Shown: positions 49,278 through 62,906 of the stretch, piece by piece | Layout of the letters: each line of letters begins with the position of its first letter | How positions within the stretch are numbered: position 1 is the first letter of the stretch | DNA from: Allium sativum | Taxonomy: Eukaryota; Streptophyta; Magnoliopsida; Asparagales; Amaryllidaceae | Length of the DNA stretch: 64,000 nucleotides | Assembly: GCA_030737875.1 (NCBI GenBank) | Contig: CM060911.1 | Location: 95,748,599 to 95,812,598, forward strand | Direction of reading: 5' to 3' | Program-made: the position numbers and the translations under genes | The notes under the pieces: model-generated | Told to the model about the DNA's origin: nothing | What the model saw: only the letters and a program-made list of their open reading frames with translations | Database searches by the model: none

Positions 49278-49742
49278 ATCCTTTTCAGTTAAAGCTCCAT
49301 TCTCTTTTTCAAGAGACGAAATTAAAGAACTAGAATTATTTAAAGAATCTTCTAATGATATATTTCTATTTTGCAAAAGATCGATTTCCTTTAAAAGAAC
49401 ATTGTTTTTATCTTCTAGTCGCTCATTTTCTTTTTGAAGGAAATCTTTTTGAGAAACAAGCTCTTCTAAGGTATTTTTAAAATATTTGGCTTGTTTTACC
49501 AAACAATTGTTTTCTTCTTTTAATTTAGAATTTTCTTGCTTGTAATTTATTGACATAGCTAAAATGATTGTATTGAGTTTCAATAGTTTTTCATTGTCTA
49601 ACAAAAGATCTTTATATAATGAATCTGTACATACCGATTGTGTTCTGACTTTAGCCATGAGACACTTTCTTCCTTGCTCTCTTGATTCCGCTTTGTTGCT
49701 CTTCCATTTTCTAATTCCCTGGCTAGATTTCTTTGTTGCCAT
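49278..49742 (-). pseudogene. C: N-terminal half of a coiled-coil Gag remnant
   Basis: From the Met at 49742, about 50 bases past the PBS, a basic head (MATKKSSQGIRKWKSNK) leads to a KCLMAK motif and then a long heptad-rich stretch dense in E, K, L and N, a predicted coiled coil. KCLMA followed by such a coil is seen downstream of the main Gag domain in many plant copia elements; that main domain is missing here. T inserted in this frame, replacing its continuation with LTR-encoded residues. Apart from T, the frame continues across the insertion point into 39414 with one TSD copy. It could act as a small structural protein, or be a relic. Confidence 0.6.
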
Positions 49743-49779
49743 TTGTTCTAGGATGTTGTTACGATCTCTAGAACACCAG

Positions 49780-49791
49780 GCTCCGATACCA
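49780..49791 (-). other. C primer binding site
   Basis: The minus strand reads TGGTATCGGAGC, 11 of 12 matches to the initiator-Met PBS, two bases from the LTR edge. Confidence 0.75.
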
Positions 49792-49793
49792 AA

Positions 49794-51122
49794 TGAAAGA
49801 GTCGATATACGACTTTAAGCAGGATCAATAATATGGATATGTGGAATGTATGTGATATACTAACTTGTATATTTACAAAAGTTATGCAAATAAATATTTA
49901 ATAAAGAAAGATCTCACAGTAGCAATATCACAGATAAGTAAATGCAGTAAAAATGAAAAAATCACACTAGGGCTTTTTATACTAGTTCTGAGCACCGTCC
50001 TACGTCCAGTCCTAGACCTCTCTCTGGATTTTCACTAATCAACAACCTCGCTTCACCCGAAGGAACAGGTTCACAATACACCACTTGATTTCACGGGCCA
50101 CAAGCTTACCCACTTGATTTCACGGGCCACAAGCTTACCCACTTGATTTCACGGGCCACAAGCTTACACACCTGATTTCAATGGCTACATGCTTACTGGA
50201 ATTTCAATAAAAGTAGTTGATGATTGACTATATATTGTGTCTTCAATACACTGACTAGTCACTTGTAGTACACCCTTCCTATAAACTTATCCTCAAGTAT
50301 ATACTTTGAATGTGTAGATTTAAGGAAGTAGAATGCTTATTGAATCAAATGATATTAAATTGATTCAAGGATTCAACAAGTATTTGAAATTTGGAGAGCT
50401 TTTATTTTGCAAAGAATATGAAAATGCAATTCAGAAATTAGAGAGAATATAGAATGATTTTTGTTTTTTTTTGGTTAATTGTGAAACAAATTTGAAGTTG
50501 TTTATATAATTGAGGAAAGCTGGTAATTCTTCATGAAGAGTTTCTATAAAAAGATATGTCCATTTCCTTTGATTATTGAATAGAAATCTCTTCACAAATA
50601 GAAGCAACCTTTCATAAAAAAGCTTGCTGTTCGAAAATAGTCGACAGGTCAAAAATCTCCGGTTGACTGTTTGAATTTAATTAAAATTGAAAATTCCAGA
50701 AAAATAGCTGTTATTTGTAAAAACACATAAACCGGTCGACTGGTGATTTTCTGCCAGTCGACTGGTTGATTTGAGAAATGTTTTTGTTTTCAAACAGAAA
50801 CATAACCGGTCGACTGGTGGTTTTTTTGGCGGTCGACCATTTTATGTCTTTGGACCAGAGGACCTCGGTCCACAATCTATATCACTCTGCACTCTTTCCC
50901 GGACAGAGCCTGGACTATTTGGGCTTTTTTTGTGACTTTTCAATTCCTCAAATATACAGATTTCAGCAACGAAGATATGATATTGTTTTGTGCATTCGTG
51001 TTATACTTTGAGGATAGATTTTAACATATTTCTAACACGACTCAAAGTAAAAACCTTATCTCTATGAAATAATCTTCATTGCACCTTTATATGTTGGCAT
51101 CAATCAAAATCTTGTCTCAACA
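49794..51122 (-). mobile_element. C: 5' LTR (copy C), 1,329 bp
   Basis: On the minus strand it runs TGTTGAGACAAG to CTCTTTCA. It is closely similar to copy A throughout, including the segment in which copy B differs. It is followed by AACTC, identical to the bases before copy A. Confidence 0.85.
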
Positions 51123-51605
51123 AACTCAACTTTCAGTTTGGCTTTCATTCTTCAACTTTTCAGTTTCTAAGAATTTTCCAATTCTTCAAAATTTGGCTAA
51201 CACCCTAAATTTTTGAAAAACTTCGCCATAATCTCCTTTGTACGGGGAACACCGGGAAAATCCCCAAACCGCCACACAGGCCCTCTCATCTCAAAAAGGA
51301 AAAGAAAAAGCCGAACGACTAGCCAATCGGCTCATTAAATCATCCAAACCCAATAAATTTGTAAACAAGAACCTATTTGTCGGGCATACAATTTTATTCC
51401 TCTTCTCTAGCCTCCTTGCTATGACCTATTTAATGTATATACATGTATAGACATGTAATTTCAATCAATTTTCAATTCAGCTCAATATTCGACACAATTT
51501 GGTTATATTTACTGTTCATTCACATAATGGTTTTATTGGTTAACAAATAATCATACAACACAACCATCAATCAATTAGTGATTTAACGTTTCAAATTCAT
51601 AATTT

Positions 51606-51653
<48 letters not shown>

Positions 51654-52124
51654 AATCATTTTTTTGATGCCAATTCACAACAATAAACCCTATTTAGTTT
51701 TGGTTCCCACACCAGTCAATTGGAAATATATATAGATATCCCACTTTCGAAACTCGAGAATGAATGCTGATGATGTCACGACATCACCAGAGTTATGCCC
51801 GGGCGACTAGAGTGTGATTCTATATCTATCCAGTATATTAAAACTTCGAATACACGTTTGCAAGGCGTATATGCAAAATCTTTATATATTGGATTGCCCA
51901 AATTCAATACAAATAAAATATTCAAACACGTATAAGGTTAAAATTTTCAAAACAATATTTGTTTTCTTTTTTTATTTTAAAAAACACTACTCTTCACACT
52001 CGTTCTAGGATACTACTGATCCTTTCTCTAACGAGTAATTCTCATTCGATATTACTAATTCATTCTCTGATGAATTCTTTCGTATGGTCCTAATGTGTCT
52101 TGTTCTCAAGCTCTGATACCATGC
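51123..52124 (-). mobile_element. G1: 5' part of the internal region
   Basis: With 35678-35747 this makes about 1.07 kb, close to the 1,033 and 1,038 bp of G2 and G3. From the LTR inward it has the PBS (52110-52121, TGGTATCAGAGC on the minus strand), the leader stems (51998-52036), a TA microsatellite (51608-51649) and the conserved module (51231-51410). No coding motif. The first five bases are the right TSD of C. Confidence 0.8.
51608..51649. repeat. TA microsatellite
   Basis: About 42 bp of alternating AT in the G1 interior. Confidence 0.95.
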
Positions 52125-52452
52125 TGTAACGACCCGAGTTTCCCCGTAAAGGAAAGAACGGATTGTAATGAAAACACGACGAATCAGAACGGAAACAAAA
52201 GAACATTTCATTGCTTATTACAACAATTTACATCAGAGTACAAGAATATACAGAGTATGAACAAATAAAATACATTTGATAAATATCAGAGATTTACAAA
52301 TTTAAAATGCAGCGGAAAATAAAACAAAACACAACTGAAAGAGATAAACGGATACAGAGCTTTCTGAATATCGTTCCAGCTATAAACCAGGATCCTATGA
52401 ACATAAATCTGCAAAACCAAAACTACTAGCTGCCCATATGGAAAATAGGGGC

Positions 52453-52487
52453 ACCCAGAGTTTAGGTTATAACAATAAACTCCAGGT
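52453..52487 (-). other. Conserved 35-nt hairpin (G1)
   Basis: ACCCAGAGTTTA (52453-52464) and TAAACTCCAGGT (52476-52487), the reverse complement of the G2 structure. Confidence 0.65.
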
Positions 52488-54589
52488 CAGTCATGTGACT
52501 GGTGTGAGAATTAAAACAGTTATTTAAAACTTTACTTTAAAATGGAATAAATCAAAGGACCGCGCCGTATAACATGGAACGGGTTTCCTCCCAAGAATAC
52601 CGGTGCATATAACAAAACGACGCAATGTTTTTTGGAAAAATGAAGCTATTATAAGACTCAGGTCCCATCACACAATGCAACGCAAGCCGGAGGATAGAGT
52701 TTTACCTTATAATAGCCAAGCATGCTTGGTACGATTAAAACAAATCATGTTGATACTATTATATTGTAAAGTGTATGAAAACAACTTCAAATATAAATGT
52801 ATCAATTATAGACGGCATAGTGCCCCATCCACTACGTCACCATACTAGGCTCTACAAATCAAACCGAAATGTCACGTATTGGAAATTGGATTTCCGTCAT
52901 GAGTCGAGGCCAGGGATGGATCCTCACCGATTCGAGACACTCTAGCAAATGTCTCAGGATTCGGACCCTGGCGATCCCTTGGATCTTCAGGGCCGGTCCA
53001 CACATAGCAGATTAGTTATACCTGAACACACGTTTCCCGGTCCTATAGGACCTGTCCATCGGCTCCATAGAGACCGATATATCCGAGGCGCCTCGCATTC
53101 CAACAACCACACAGCTAAAAATAAAATAAATGTTAGGGCTTGTAAAACGTTGACACCATCCGTAGCTAGAAAGAAACGTCGTGCACTCCCTTCAGTCACG
53201 ATCCTCTTTTTGACTCGTACCGAGGTTTGAGGCTCGGAATTAGCACTATACACAAAGTTATATCATTTAAGGCCGTGCATTGATCATCAACCACCAGACT
53301 CTGCTTTTCAATAGAAGCCTTGATCATTTGCCACTTAAGCATGCCACACAGACAATTCACACCATGCGAATGATGTCTATCAATATATAACCTCTGAGCT
53401 CGTATGTCTCAGAGAAGGTCGTTAAGCAAGACAATAAATTCTCCGCTGCCAAACAGAAATATGTTTAATAGAAATCAATCAACACAGAATAAAGTCCAAT
53501 GTTAGACACACAGTCCATTTACAAGTTTGTTCTGGGTCTGAACGATACCGGAGGCACCTTATTCCTCGTCCCATATGTCCAATACAGGAGAGAGGCCCTC
53601 GCATATCCATCGATCTCCAAGTACGTCTGGACGATCACCACTTATTACCTTATCTTGGGTGTACTGTCCAATCAAGACATCAGTAATCATGCAAACAATG
53701 TGAAGACCTCCGGTCTTCAACCATCGTCTTCATCGTCGTCTTATCGTCGAATCGGTTATTCAGAATGGGTATAAACCCGACCTTTACAAATAACCCGCGT
53801 ATATAATAAACAAGTGTTACACAAACACAATATACACCTCATTCCAATTTAGAATATTCTTTTATTCAAATATTCACATCATTAGGGAATAGGTTCCCAT
53901 AAAATTTATCAAAGATAAATTCTTTTAAATTTATTCTTTAATCTTCATTTGGATATCATTTCAAACAATATTAAGGTTTTCCAAACTAGTCGGGATTAGC
54001 GAATCACACCAAAGTAATCATTTATTTCATTTCCCAATCCCAACATATTCATCCCATGGAGCAAAACCGGTAATACTCCATATCTAACACCATGATTACA
54101 CAATCTGTCAACCAATCGATTGACAGACAACTAAACAATTAGGGTTCGTGTACGTTAATTATCATTCCAATACCCGTGTGGGGTTTCAATCAACAAATAC
54201 GTATTTTATTTGTGCAGTTGGGCGATGTGCAGTATTTATCGTCCCGATCTGTATCAGTAAAATGACTGTATATAAACAAATCGTCCGATTTGTAAATGAA
54301 TATTTGTTTTATTTTAACACATGAATATTATTTTGTTCAACACATGAATATATTATTTTATTCCATTTCACATTACAAACCAAATTCACACAACGAATCA
54401 ACCAAATCAAACAATCAAACAAGTCGTCCATGGTTTGTGAACGACGGGGAGCAGTTAATATGTGTAGTTATAAAATAAATAACTGTACAAAGATAATTAT
54501 AGTGAGCATTTCTCACCTTAGGGTCCCACTCCGTCATTCTTTAGCGGACGATGGTTTGTATTTACCCGACATTCCAACTCCATCTTTTC

Positions 54590-55005
54590 ATGCTGTTCAT
54601 AAATCAAAATCACATTTTTATTTAGCTGCTAGATGGATAAAAATCACATTTTTATCACTTCGCTATATTTATAAAAATCAAATTTTTATAGCGCTAAAAA
54701 TCAAATTTTTATATAACTAAAAATTAAATCTGTTCGTTACAACATATATATAAAAATCGCATTTTTATACTGTTAAAAATCATAACTTTATATTGCTTCT
54801 ATATATAAAGATCGTAATTTTAATCTACTACCTATATAAAAGTCATATTTTTACACCGCTAGTTCGTATATAAAAATTACATTTTTATATTCGCTACTTC
54901 ATTATAAAAATCAAATTTTTATCTCTACTTCATATATATATATAAATTGAATTTTTATCGCTGCTTCATATATATAAAAATCAAGTTTTTCTCGTGCTTA
55001 TATTT
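54590..55005 (-). repeat. Hairpin array in G1 (right LTR)
   Basis: AAAAAT-N3-ATTTTT units at irregular 30-45 bp spacing match 26868-27290 closely, as expected for an LTR pair. Confidence 0.75.
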
Positions 55006-55084
55006 TTAAAAACTATAGTTTCTTTTTACAATGCGTTTAAACTAAATTGATTAACTAACATTTAAAATAAAATAAATACTCACT

Positions 55085-55407
55085 TTATCGTTCGTCGGAT
55101 ACAAGAGGCGTCGGAATCAGTAGAGGTCGGAAGTGGAGCCATGGCGTCTGGACAGCGGGCTTGAAGGGTTTGGAGCTTTGAAGTTTCAATTGGAGGCGAG
55201 GAGAGAAACGGCGGATGGAGGAGGAGCTGGGGGAGTCGGAGTTGGTGGAGGGTTGGAAGGGAGAGGCTAGGCGCAGGCGGAGGTCGGTGGCAGGGGAGCA
55301 GTGGGCCCAGCGCGGTTTGATTTGGGGTTGTGGCTCGAATGGGGAACGGTTGAGAGAGGAGGAGGGGGCCGCCGTCGCGAGGAGGAGGGGAGGAGGGGGG
55401 CGCCGTT
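55085..55407 (-). other. G1 GC-rich cassette
   Basis: It matches 27360-27399 plus 34349-34630 with the solo LTR removed, so it predates G1's insertion. On the minus strand it ends at a donor-like AAAGTGAGTATTTATTT. Two overlapping proline/serine-rich frames exist on that strand; neither is recognisable and the left LTR does not preserve both. Confidence 0.5.
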
Positions 55408-56861
55408 TGTGACACCCCACGTCCATTAATGTCACTCACAAAGGGAATGCATTAACTTCCATGGAGCGTTTTAAGTGTGTATAGAACAGAAACTTAACAA
55501 CAAGACAGATATAAAACAGTACTTAGAAATTTAAAACTTCATTCATTGCAGCGGTAAACAAATAGGTTTGGTTACATCATCAAAAAACCCAAAGACTAGA
55601 GTCAAGTACATAACATCCATCTTGATTAAATCAGAGTACATGAAAATGGAAGACATAACCCCAACATAAAATAACCATAAATAAGATAGGCTGAACTTTT
55701 ACTTCAGCGATCCAAGCAACTTCCAAAGAAAGAGATAAAGCTGTCCAAAATCAAGCTCCACTAGTATTAGTCCCACCCTAAGCACCTGGGGGGGGGGGGA
55801 AGGAAGAAAGGAGGTGGAAACAAACGGGTCAGACTTAAAGTCTGGAGAGTGCAAAAACTTTAACAATATAATCATTAAGTAACTAGGACAAGGCATAAGC
55901 TGGAAAATAAGGAAATGACTGTGAACAAATGGGTATGACAGAGCAAACAAAGGAAATAAGATGAACAAGAATAACGTTAAAGGCGCACCTAATCACTATA
56001 AGATAATTACTACACTACACCACACCAAACACCCTAAAAGTTGATCCCGCCTACAGAACTTTATAATGATAATGGTAGTTTTGTGTACCCTTAGCTGCCT
56101 TCATAGGTGCCGTCTTCCCCTATCTCCACTAGATGTACCCACTACCCCCATTTGATCCGCTCCCTAACTCGTAGATACCCGTGCTGGCCCCACAGTGGGG
56201 TGTATCACTCGCCAAAGTGGCAACCCGATACCACCAAGATGCACGGCTTATATCTACACGATGCAACAACGTCTTACCTACCAGCCCGAGCTCACACATG
56301 CATATGACTCCGTTGGACTTGCGTTGCCACCGCTAACCCGTTTTGACCTCTTACAATCAAACCCAGTACGCGTGTCTCATCCTCGACTTGGGTCGATCCC
56401 ACAAAGATACTTAATGGGTTATCATTATGAAAAGGGTCCCCATGCATGACACAAGCTTTCTACCTATGCTTGGACCCCTCTAAGGTTTTTACCCACTTAA
56501 CCCCATTCTTATTCATGTCTTCTTACATGTTTCAATCTTGGTTAAGTGCTTCTAATCGTATTTCGCATGCCACCCAAGGCACCCACTTGATTTCACATGC
56601 TACCCAAGGCACTCACTTAACCCCCTCATGTTCCACCACATGTTTATCTGGTTAAGTGTTTCTTAATTCATTAACACCGTAACCTTGTAAAGACCTCCCA
56701 CATTAAACTGGCATTTGTGGCAGCTGGATTTACCAGGCGGGTCCGGGCAGTCTTACACCACAAACGAGCCTAACCTCGTGTCTTTACAACTGTTACGCAT
56801 TTAATTCATGCCTTTGACCTCTCACATTAAACCGTCATTTGTGGCTGCTGGATTTGCCTGG
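55408..56861 (-). mobile_element. S: partial LTR of another Ty3-like family
   Basis: On the plus strand it starts TGTGACACCCCACG, which on the minus strand is an LTR end, at a break in the G1 LTR. The TTCCGCTGC-type block (CCGCTGCAATG, complement near 55548) sits about 140 bp from the end, as in T, G and Y. There is a run of ten G's near 55790. ACCCAAGGCACCCACTT words repeat near 56570-56620. A roughly 38-bp segment (56698-56735) recurs at 56822-56860. No gene is seen. It is cut at 56861 by G3, so solo LTR or full element cannot be told. Confidence 0.5.
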
Positions 56862-57764
56862 TGTAACAACCCGAAAATCTGGGCCAGTTTAAAATTTTTA
56901 ATTTGGCAATTTTAGAGAATTTTGAATATTTAAAATAGATTATTTTAAATAATATCGATGAGAAATTTATTTTGAATGGAATTCGAACGTATATATTATA
57001 TACGTCGTCGTTAGAATATAAATAATTATATATAATTATAAATAGAATTGAAAATGGCGCGGTAGTTCGATAATTCGATTTCAAACTTCAATTGAACGTA
57101 CCGGGTGCGAAATAAACCGGATTTTAGTGAAACCAAAAATAATAGGATCTAATTGAGAATATCTTTCCAACGAATCCGAAAAATCAAAATTTCATAGCGG
57201 GGATCAAAATATATGTCCAGTTGAAAATTCTGAATAGTCGCTATGGAATTCAGGCCCTTAAAAATGGGAATTTTGCAAACGACCTCGGATTTCGACGAAA
57301 CCACTTTTGTTGGGTCCGCAGTGTCAAGTTATTGCTAGATTCCAAATTTCATAATTTTTCGAGTCAATATGTTAGCGTGGCAAAGGAAAACGCGTTTGAC
57401 CAGTTTCAATTGATTTTAATCGACTGGAAAATGGCCATTTTTCCAATGGTCGTAGAATTCGACGAAACTAGTTTTGTTAAGACCGTATCGTCAATACGAA
57501 GCTAGAAAATATTTTTCGGGAATTTTTAGACTTAGTATGTGACCCCAGTAAATTGAAATACGCGTTCAAATTCAATATATAGAGTTATATGTTGATTTCA
57601 ACGGAAACTGATCGAAACGATCAAATCAGCTTACAATACATATCCCATTGTGTTCGGAATGGGGGTAAAACGCTATGGACGACAGGCGGTGGGCCTCGTT
57701 TAGAGGTCAAAAATAAAAGTTGTTTTTTAGTGAAAAATAATAATTAAATAAAAAAAAATTAAAA

Positions 57765-58135
57765 CTCTCTTCCCCTTATCTCCTCTGCCCCCCTTTTCTC
57801 GATTCATTCCTAACAGAAAAAAAAGAACGAAGATCGGTGGAGCAGGCGCCCCCCCTTCCATTGGCGATCGATCGCCTCCCCAACAAAAGCGGCGCCGCCC
57901 CAGCTTCTCTCCCCTCCTCTGAATCAGCCCCCCCCACCACGATGATGTCGCCGCCTCTATGGCGCATTGCTCCTCCAGGTTGACCCCCCTTCCGTCGAGC
58001 GCGCCTCTACCCCACAACGCCTCCCCCAACGCCGATGTGGCCCACCACCGCCACCACCGGCCAGTCTTAGCCGTGAAGCACCTACCCGCGAGCACTCCCC
58101 TCCCTCCAGTCGACATCCAGACCAACGATGAGTTT
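57765..58135 (+). other. G3 GC-rich cassette
   Basis: A GC-rich tract with two strands of open frames, between sequence shared with G2 on both sides yet different from the G2 tract itself. Confidence 0.55.
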
Positions 58136-58394
58136 TTTTTCTTTCAGTTTTTATTTATTTATAAATAAAAATAGGTTATTTAACTAATAAAAAAATATAG
58201 GATTTTCGAGCTGTATAAGTTAGGAATTTTAAAATAGAAAAGATTAGATTTTTTAAAATAGAAAAGATTAGATTTTTAAAATAGAAAAGATTAGATTTTT
58301 AACATAGAAAAGATTAGATTTTTAACATAGAAATGATTAGATTTTTAACATAGAAAAGATTTGATTTTTAAAATAGAAAAGGCGAAATCTTTAT

Positions 58395-58690
58395 AATAGA
58401 AAAATAGAATTTTTATCTATATAGTAGCGGTGTAAAAAAAGGATTTTTATATATTTAATAACGAAGTAAAAATTCGATTTTTATATATTGAATAACGAAG
58501 TAAAAATTCGATTTTTATATATTAAATAACGAAGTAAAAATTCAATTTTTATATATTGAATTGCGAAGTAAAAATTCGATTTTTATATATTGAATAGCGA
58601 ATTAAAAATTCGATTTTTATATATTGAATGGCGAAATAAAAAAATTCGATTTTTATATATTGAATAGCGAAGTAAGATTCAATTTTTACA
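58395..58690 (+). repeat. 34-bp hairpin array (G3)
   Basis: About eight units, mostly TCG or TCA loops between AAAAAT and ATTTTT, with the ATTGAATAGCGAAG spacer. Confidence 0.85.
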
Positions 58691-60099
58691 TATGTAGTGA
58701 ATACGGGCGACGAAAGTGACAAAAGGCGAGAACAGTGAAGATTTCCTACATTAGAAGTGTAGTGGAATTGGGATAGCTATCGGTGAGAACTTCTCACTCA
58801 AATTTCCTTTTTCTAGTTATATATATATATACTAGGATGCAGACGGTGTTAGTAGCACCTGACACCCGTCATCCACAGACCATGAATGGCTTGTATGCTT
58901 GTTTGATGGGTTGTGAAATTTGTTTGTGTTGTTGATGTGAAATCGATAATATAAATAATATATTGAAAGGAAATAAAATATTTATATAGTTAAAAATATT
59001 TTATCGTTAAAAATATAATTTTTAACGTGAATGTGAGTAAATAAATATTTATAAACAAATCGGCCGATTTGTCTATTACACTGATTTGACTGATATTGAT
59101 TGGGACGATAAATTTTACACATCGCCCAACTGCACAAATAAAATCCGTGTTTGATTGTTTGAAACCCCACACGGGTGTTGGGATAAAATACGGCATACAC
59201 TAATCCTAATAATTAGTTGTATGTCGATCGATTGATTAACAGGCTGTTATAAGCGTTAGATATATATATTTGATGCTTATACAGTGTAGCGCACTTTGGA
59301 TGATGGTTGATTATTTATCATTGTGATTATATACATGTGGTGTATGGAATCCATATAATTAATGTTATATGGTAATTGATTGGGCCTCATTCCAATTTAG
59401 AAATTAAAGAATGTTATAAAATAAAGGTTCATGTGTTGACAGTACTCATCCGTTGAGATTAGTCATGTGTTGAATGAAAGATTTTAACAACAAAATTAGT
59501 CACACGTGGACAGTACTCATTCGTTGAGATCAGTCATTTGTTGACAAAAATATAGATTCATTTGTTGAATAGAATAATGGAATTATCGAAATATATAAAG
59601 CCGTATTGATTAGAGATGCGCTATTTTGACGCGAATCGATATTTATATCGATTATATTCGAATTCGAATTGAATATAAAACGAATTTGATTTGAATATAT
59701 AACGAATTGAATTCGAATTGAATAGAAAACGAATTTGATTTCAATTGAATATATAACGAATTTGATTTGAATAGAAAATGAATTCGAATTGAATAGAAAA
59801 CGAATTTGATTTCAATTGAATATATAACGAATTTGATTTGAATAGAAAATGAATTCGAATTGAGTAGAAAACGAATTTGATTTCAATTGAATATATAATG
59901 AATTTGATTTCAATTGAATATATAACGAATTTGATTTGAATAGAAAACGAATTAAATTTGAATTGAATTTAAATGAATTTTGGAAACCAAATTATAAGGG
60001 AAAATTCAATTTTGATTTGAATTGAAAATAGAAGTTGAAATGTTTTTGAAACGAAATTAAAACAATTTATAAAATTCGTTTTAAACAGAAATCGACGAA

Positions 60100-60106
<7 letters not shown>

Positions 60107-60148
<42 letters not shown>
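60107..60148. repeat. TA microsatellite
   Basis: Alternating AT of about 42 bp. G2 has only a short TATATAT palindrome at the corresponding place (near 4660). Confidence 0.9.
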
Positions 60149-62544
60149 ATGGCCTGAATAGAACGCGCCGCGCCGCGGCAGTTCGTGAATTTCGACCGTT
60201 GACTTCGAATTGACGTTGCGGGAGATCCGACCATCGGATTCTCCTAAAACCGGAACCATTGGGTTCGTATCGAAAAAAGCTTTCTAAAGAATATTAGAAA
60301 TGTGAAATCTGACGGTTGGATTTGGAGATACGTCCAAATCAAATTTGGAAAAGGTCGCTGTAAGTGCAGTTCGATGACCGTTGATAGAAATCGACTGTAC
60401 GGGCCTTGATAAAATTATTAAAAATAGTAATAATTTGTGTAAAATCATAAGAAATGATTTGGGAAAAATTGGGATGAAAAACTCCACATTTGAAAAGATA
60501 AAAATAGATTTTTATCGAAATGAACTAGTTTTGAACTAAAATTAAAACTCATTTATTTTTAAATAAATAAATTGGATTTGAAATGGGTTTTAAATAGAAT
60601 TGATTGGTGGGTTTATCGTGAAGGGTGTTTTAAATAACACTTGTTCTTTAACTCGATACTAAACAAAATGTGATTTGGGTTTGTCGTGAACTGTGTTTTA
60701 AATGACATTAGTTCTTTAACCTAGAAAAAGGAGTTTTAAGGAATCTGCAATTAGATTGAAATGCGAATTGATAATTTAAATTATCAAATTTGGAAAATGA
60801 GCGAGAATGGAGTACTACCAGTTTTACTCCAAAGCGATAGTTAAATCTTTAATTAGATTTGAACGTGAAATGGTAATTAATTTTACCGACAACACTGTGG
60901 TGCTAGATATGGAGTATTACCAGTTTTGCTTCATGGGATGAATAGGTTGGGATCGGGAAATAAATTAAATAATTACTTCGGTGTGGTTCGCTAATCTCGA
61001 CTAGTTTGGAAAACCATAATTTGGTTTGAAACGACATCCAAAGGAAGATTAAAGGATAAATTTTAAAGAATTTATCTTGGATAAAATTAATGGGAACCTT
61101 TCCCTAAGAATGTGGAATTTAGAAGCTAGCTGTAGGTTAGCTAAGAAGAATGGTTTCCTGGGTATTGATCTGATGTTGGTTTCGGTCTTCGGGGTTAATA
61201 TTTGGGAAATTGTTCTCTTGCTGATTTACGGTAAGTGGCTGCTGAATTGGAATGAGGCGTATGTTGTGTTTGTGTAACATTCGTTTTTAATATGCGCGGA
61301 TTGTTCGGAAAGACCGGGTTTGTACCCATTCTGAATGACTGATTCGACGATAAGTCGAAGATGAAGACGGCGGTTGAAGACCGGAAGTCTTCACATCGTT
61401 TGGGTGATTACTGATGATCTTGATTGGGCTGTACACCCAAGATGAGGGAATCAGTTGGTGATCGTCCAGACGTACTTGGAGATCGATGGATATGCGAGGA
61501 AAGAGCCTCCGGTTTCGTTCAGACCCAGAACGAACTTGTAAATGGATTGTGTGTCTGACATTGGATTTTATTCTGTGTTGATTGATTTCTGTTAAATATA
61601 TATCTGTTTGGCGGCGGAGAATTTATTCTTTTGCTTAACGCCCTTCTCTGAGACGTACGAGCTTAGAGGTTATATATCGATAGATATCAATCGCATGGTA
61701 TGAATTGCCTGTGTGGCACGCTGAGTTGCATGGATCAAGGCTTCTGTTGAGAAGCAAAGTCTTGTGGTTGATGATCAAAGCACGGCCTACGTGGCATAGC
61801 TTTGTGTATAGCGTGGATTCGCGAGCCTCACACCTCGGTATAAGTTAAAAACGGGATACGGACCATTGGGAGAACACGACGTTTCTTTCTAGCTTTGGTG
61901 GTGTCAGTGACTAACCAGCCCTGACATATATATACTTTTCACCTTTGTGGTTGTTGGAATGAGGCGCCTCGATTATAGGTCTGTAAGGACCGGGAAACGT
62001 GTGTTCAGGCATAATTAATCCTCAAACGTAAGAGAGGACCTGCCCAACCGATCCAAGTGGCTGCCCAGAGTGCGTAGTCCTGAGCATTTGCTAGATTGTC
62101 TCGAAGCGGAGAGGAGCTTGCCCCTTGCCTCGACTCATGACGAAAATCCAATTTCCAATACGAGATATTTCGGCTTTATTTGTAGAGCCTAGTATGGCGA
62201 CATAGTAGCATGGGATGCTATGCCGTCTATGATTGATATTTATGATTGAAATGTTTTGACACTATACACTTATTATAGTATCAAATGATTTGTTTTAAAC
62301 GTACCAAGCATGTTTGGCTGTTATAAGGTAAATCCCTATCCTCCGGCTTGCGTTGCATTGTGTGATGGGACCGAGGTCTTATAATAGCTTCATTTTTCGA
62401 AAAAGCATTGCGTTGTTTTCTCTATGCACTGGTATTCTTGGGAGGAAACCTGTTCCGTGTTATTTGGCGTGGTCCCTTGAATTACTCTCTTTTAAAGTAA
62501 AGTTTTAAATAACTATTTTAGTTCTCACACCAGTCACATGACTG

Positions 62545-62579
62545 ACCTGGAGTTTATTGTTTTAACCTAAACTCTGGGT
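62545..62579 (+). other. Conserved 35-nt hairpin (G3)
   Basis: ACCTGGAGTTTA (62545-62556) and TAAACTCTGGGT (62568-62579), identical arms to G2. Confidence 0.7.
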
Positions 62580-62906
62580 GCCCCTATTTTCCGCACGGGC
62601 AGCTAGTAGTTTTGGTTTTGCAGATTTATATTCACAGGATCCTGGTTTACAGCTGGAATGATATCCGGAAAGCTCTGTATCCGTATATCACCTTCAGTTG
62701 TGCTTTGTATTATTTTCCGCTGCTATGTAATTTATTGTAATCTCTGATATTTGTCGAATGTAATTTATTCATTTATACTCTGTTTATTCTTGTATCAGAT
62801 GGAATTGTTGTAATAGCAATGAAATGTTCTTCCGTCTGCGTTCTGATTTTGTCTTGTACTCAACGCTATCCGCGCTATCCCTCACTGGGAAGTTCGGGTC
62901 TTGTCA

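Larger units (their letters stand above)
52125..55407 (-). mobile_element. G1: 5' LTR, portion in window
   Basis: On the minus strand it ends CTCGGGTCGTTACA at 52125, three bases from the PBS. Going right it carries the TTCCGCTGC block (near 52305), the 35-nt hairpin (52453-52487), a GTGAG hairpin (54502-54516), the hairpin array (54590-55005) and the GC cassette (from 55085). It stops at the S element within the cassette. The missing first roughly 1.05 kb, equivalent to 34633-35677, should lie beyond S and G3. Confidence 0.8.
56862..62906 (+). mobile_element. G3: 5' LTR, 6.05 kb
   Basis: It begins TGTAACAACCCG and ends GGTCTTGTCA, followed by a PBS. It is co-linear with G2's LTR: 5' portion (to about 57720), cassette (about 57765-58135), 23-bp array (about 58228-58385), hairpin array (about 58395-58690), GTGAGAA hairpin (58783-58797), diverged AATTGAATAT array (59650-59960), TA run (60107-60148) and 3' hairpin (62545-62579). 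There is no conserved open frame; a 66-codon frame at 61077-61277 has no G2 equivalent without stops. Confidence 0.85.

Noticed and set aside
55080..55439. Two proline-rich minus-strand frames of 116 and 119 codons
   Set aside because: Both depend on starts inside element S, which inserted later, and the matching stretch in the left G1 LTR is interrupted by the solo LTR. They are not original genes.
61077..61277. 66-codon frame in the G3 LTR with a hydrophobic C-terminal half
   Set aside because: The G2 counterpart (about 5620-5810) has in-frame stops and no domain is recognised.
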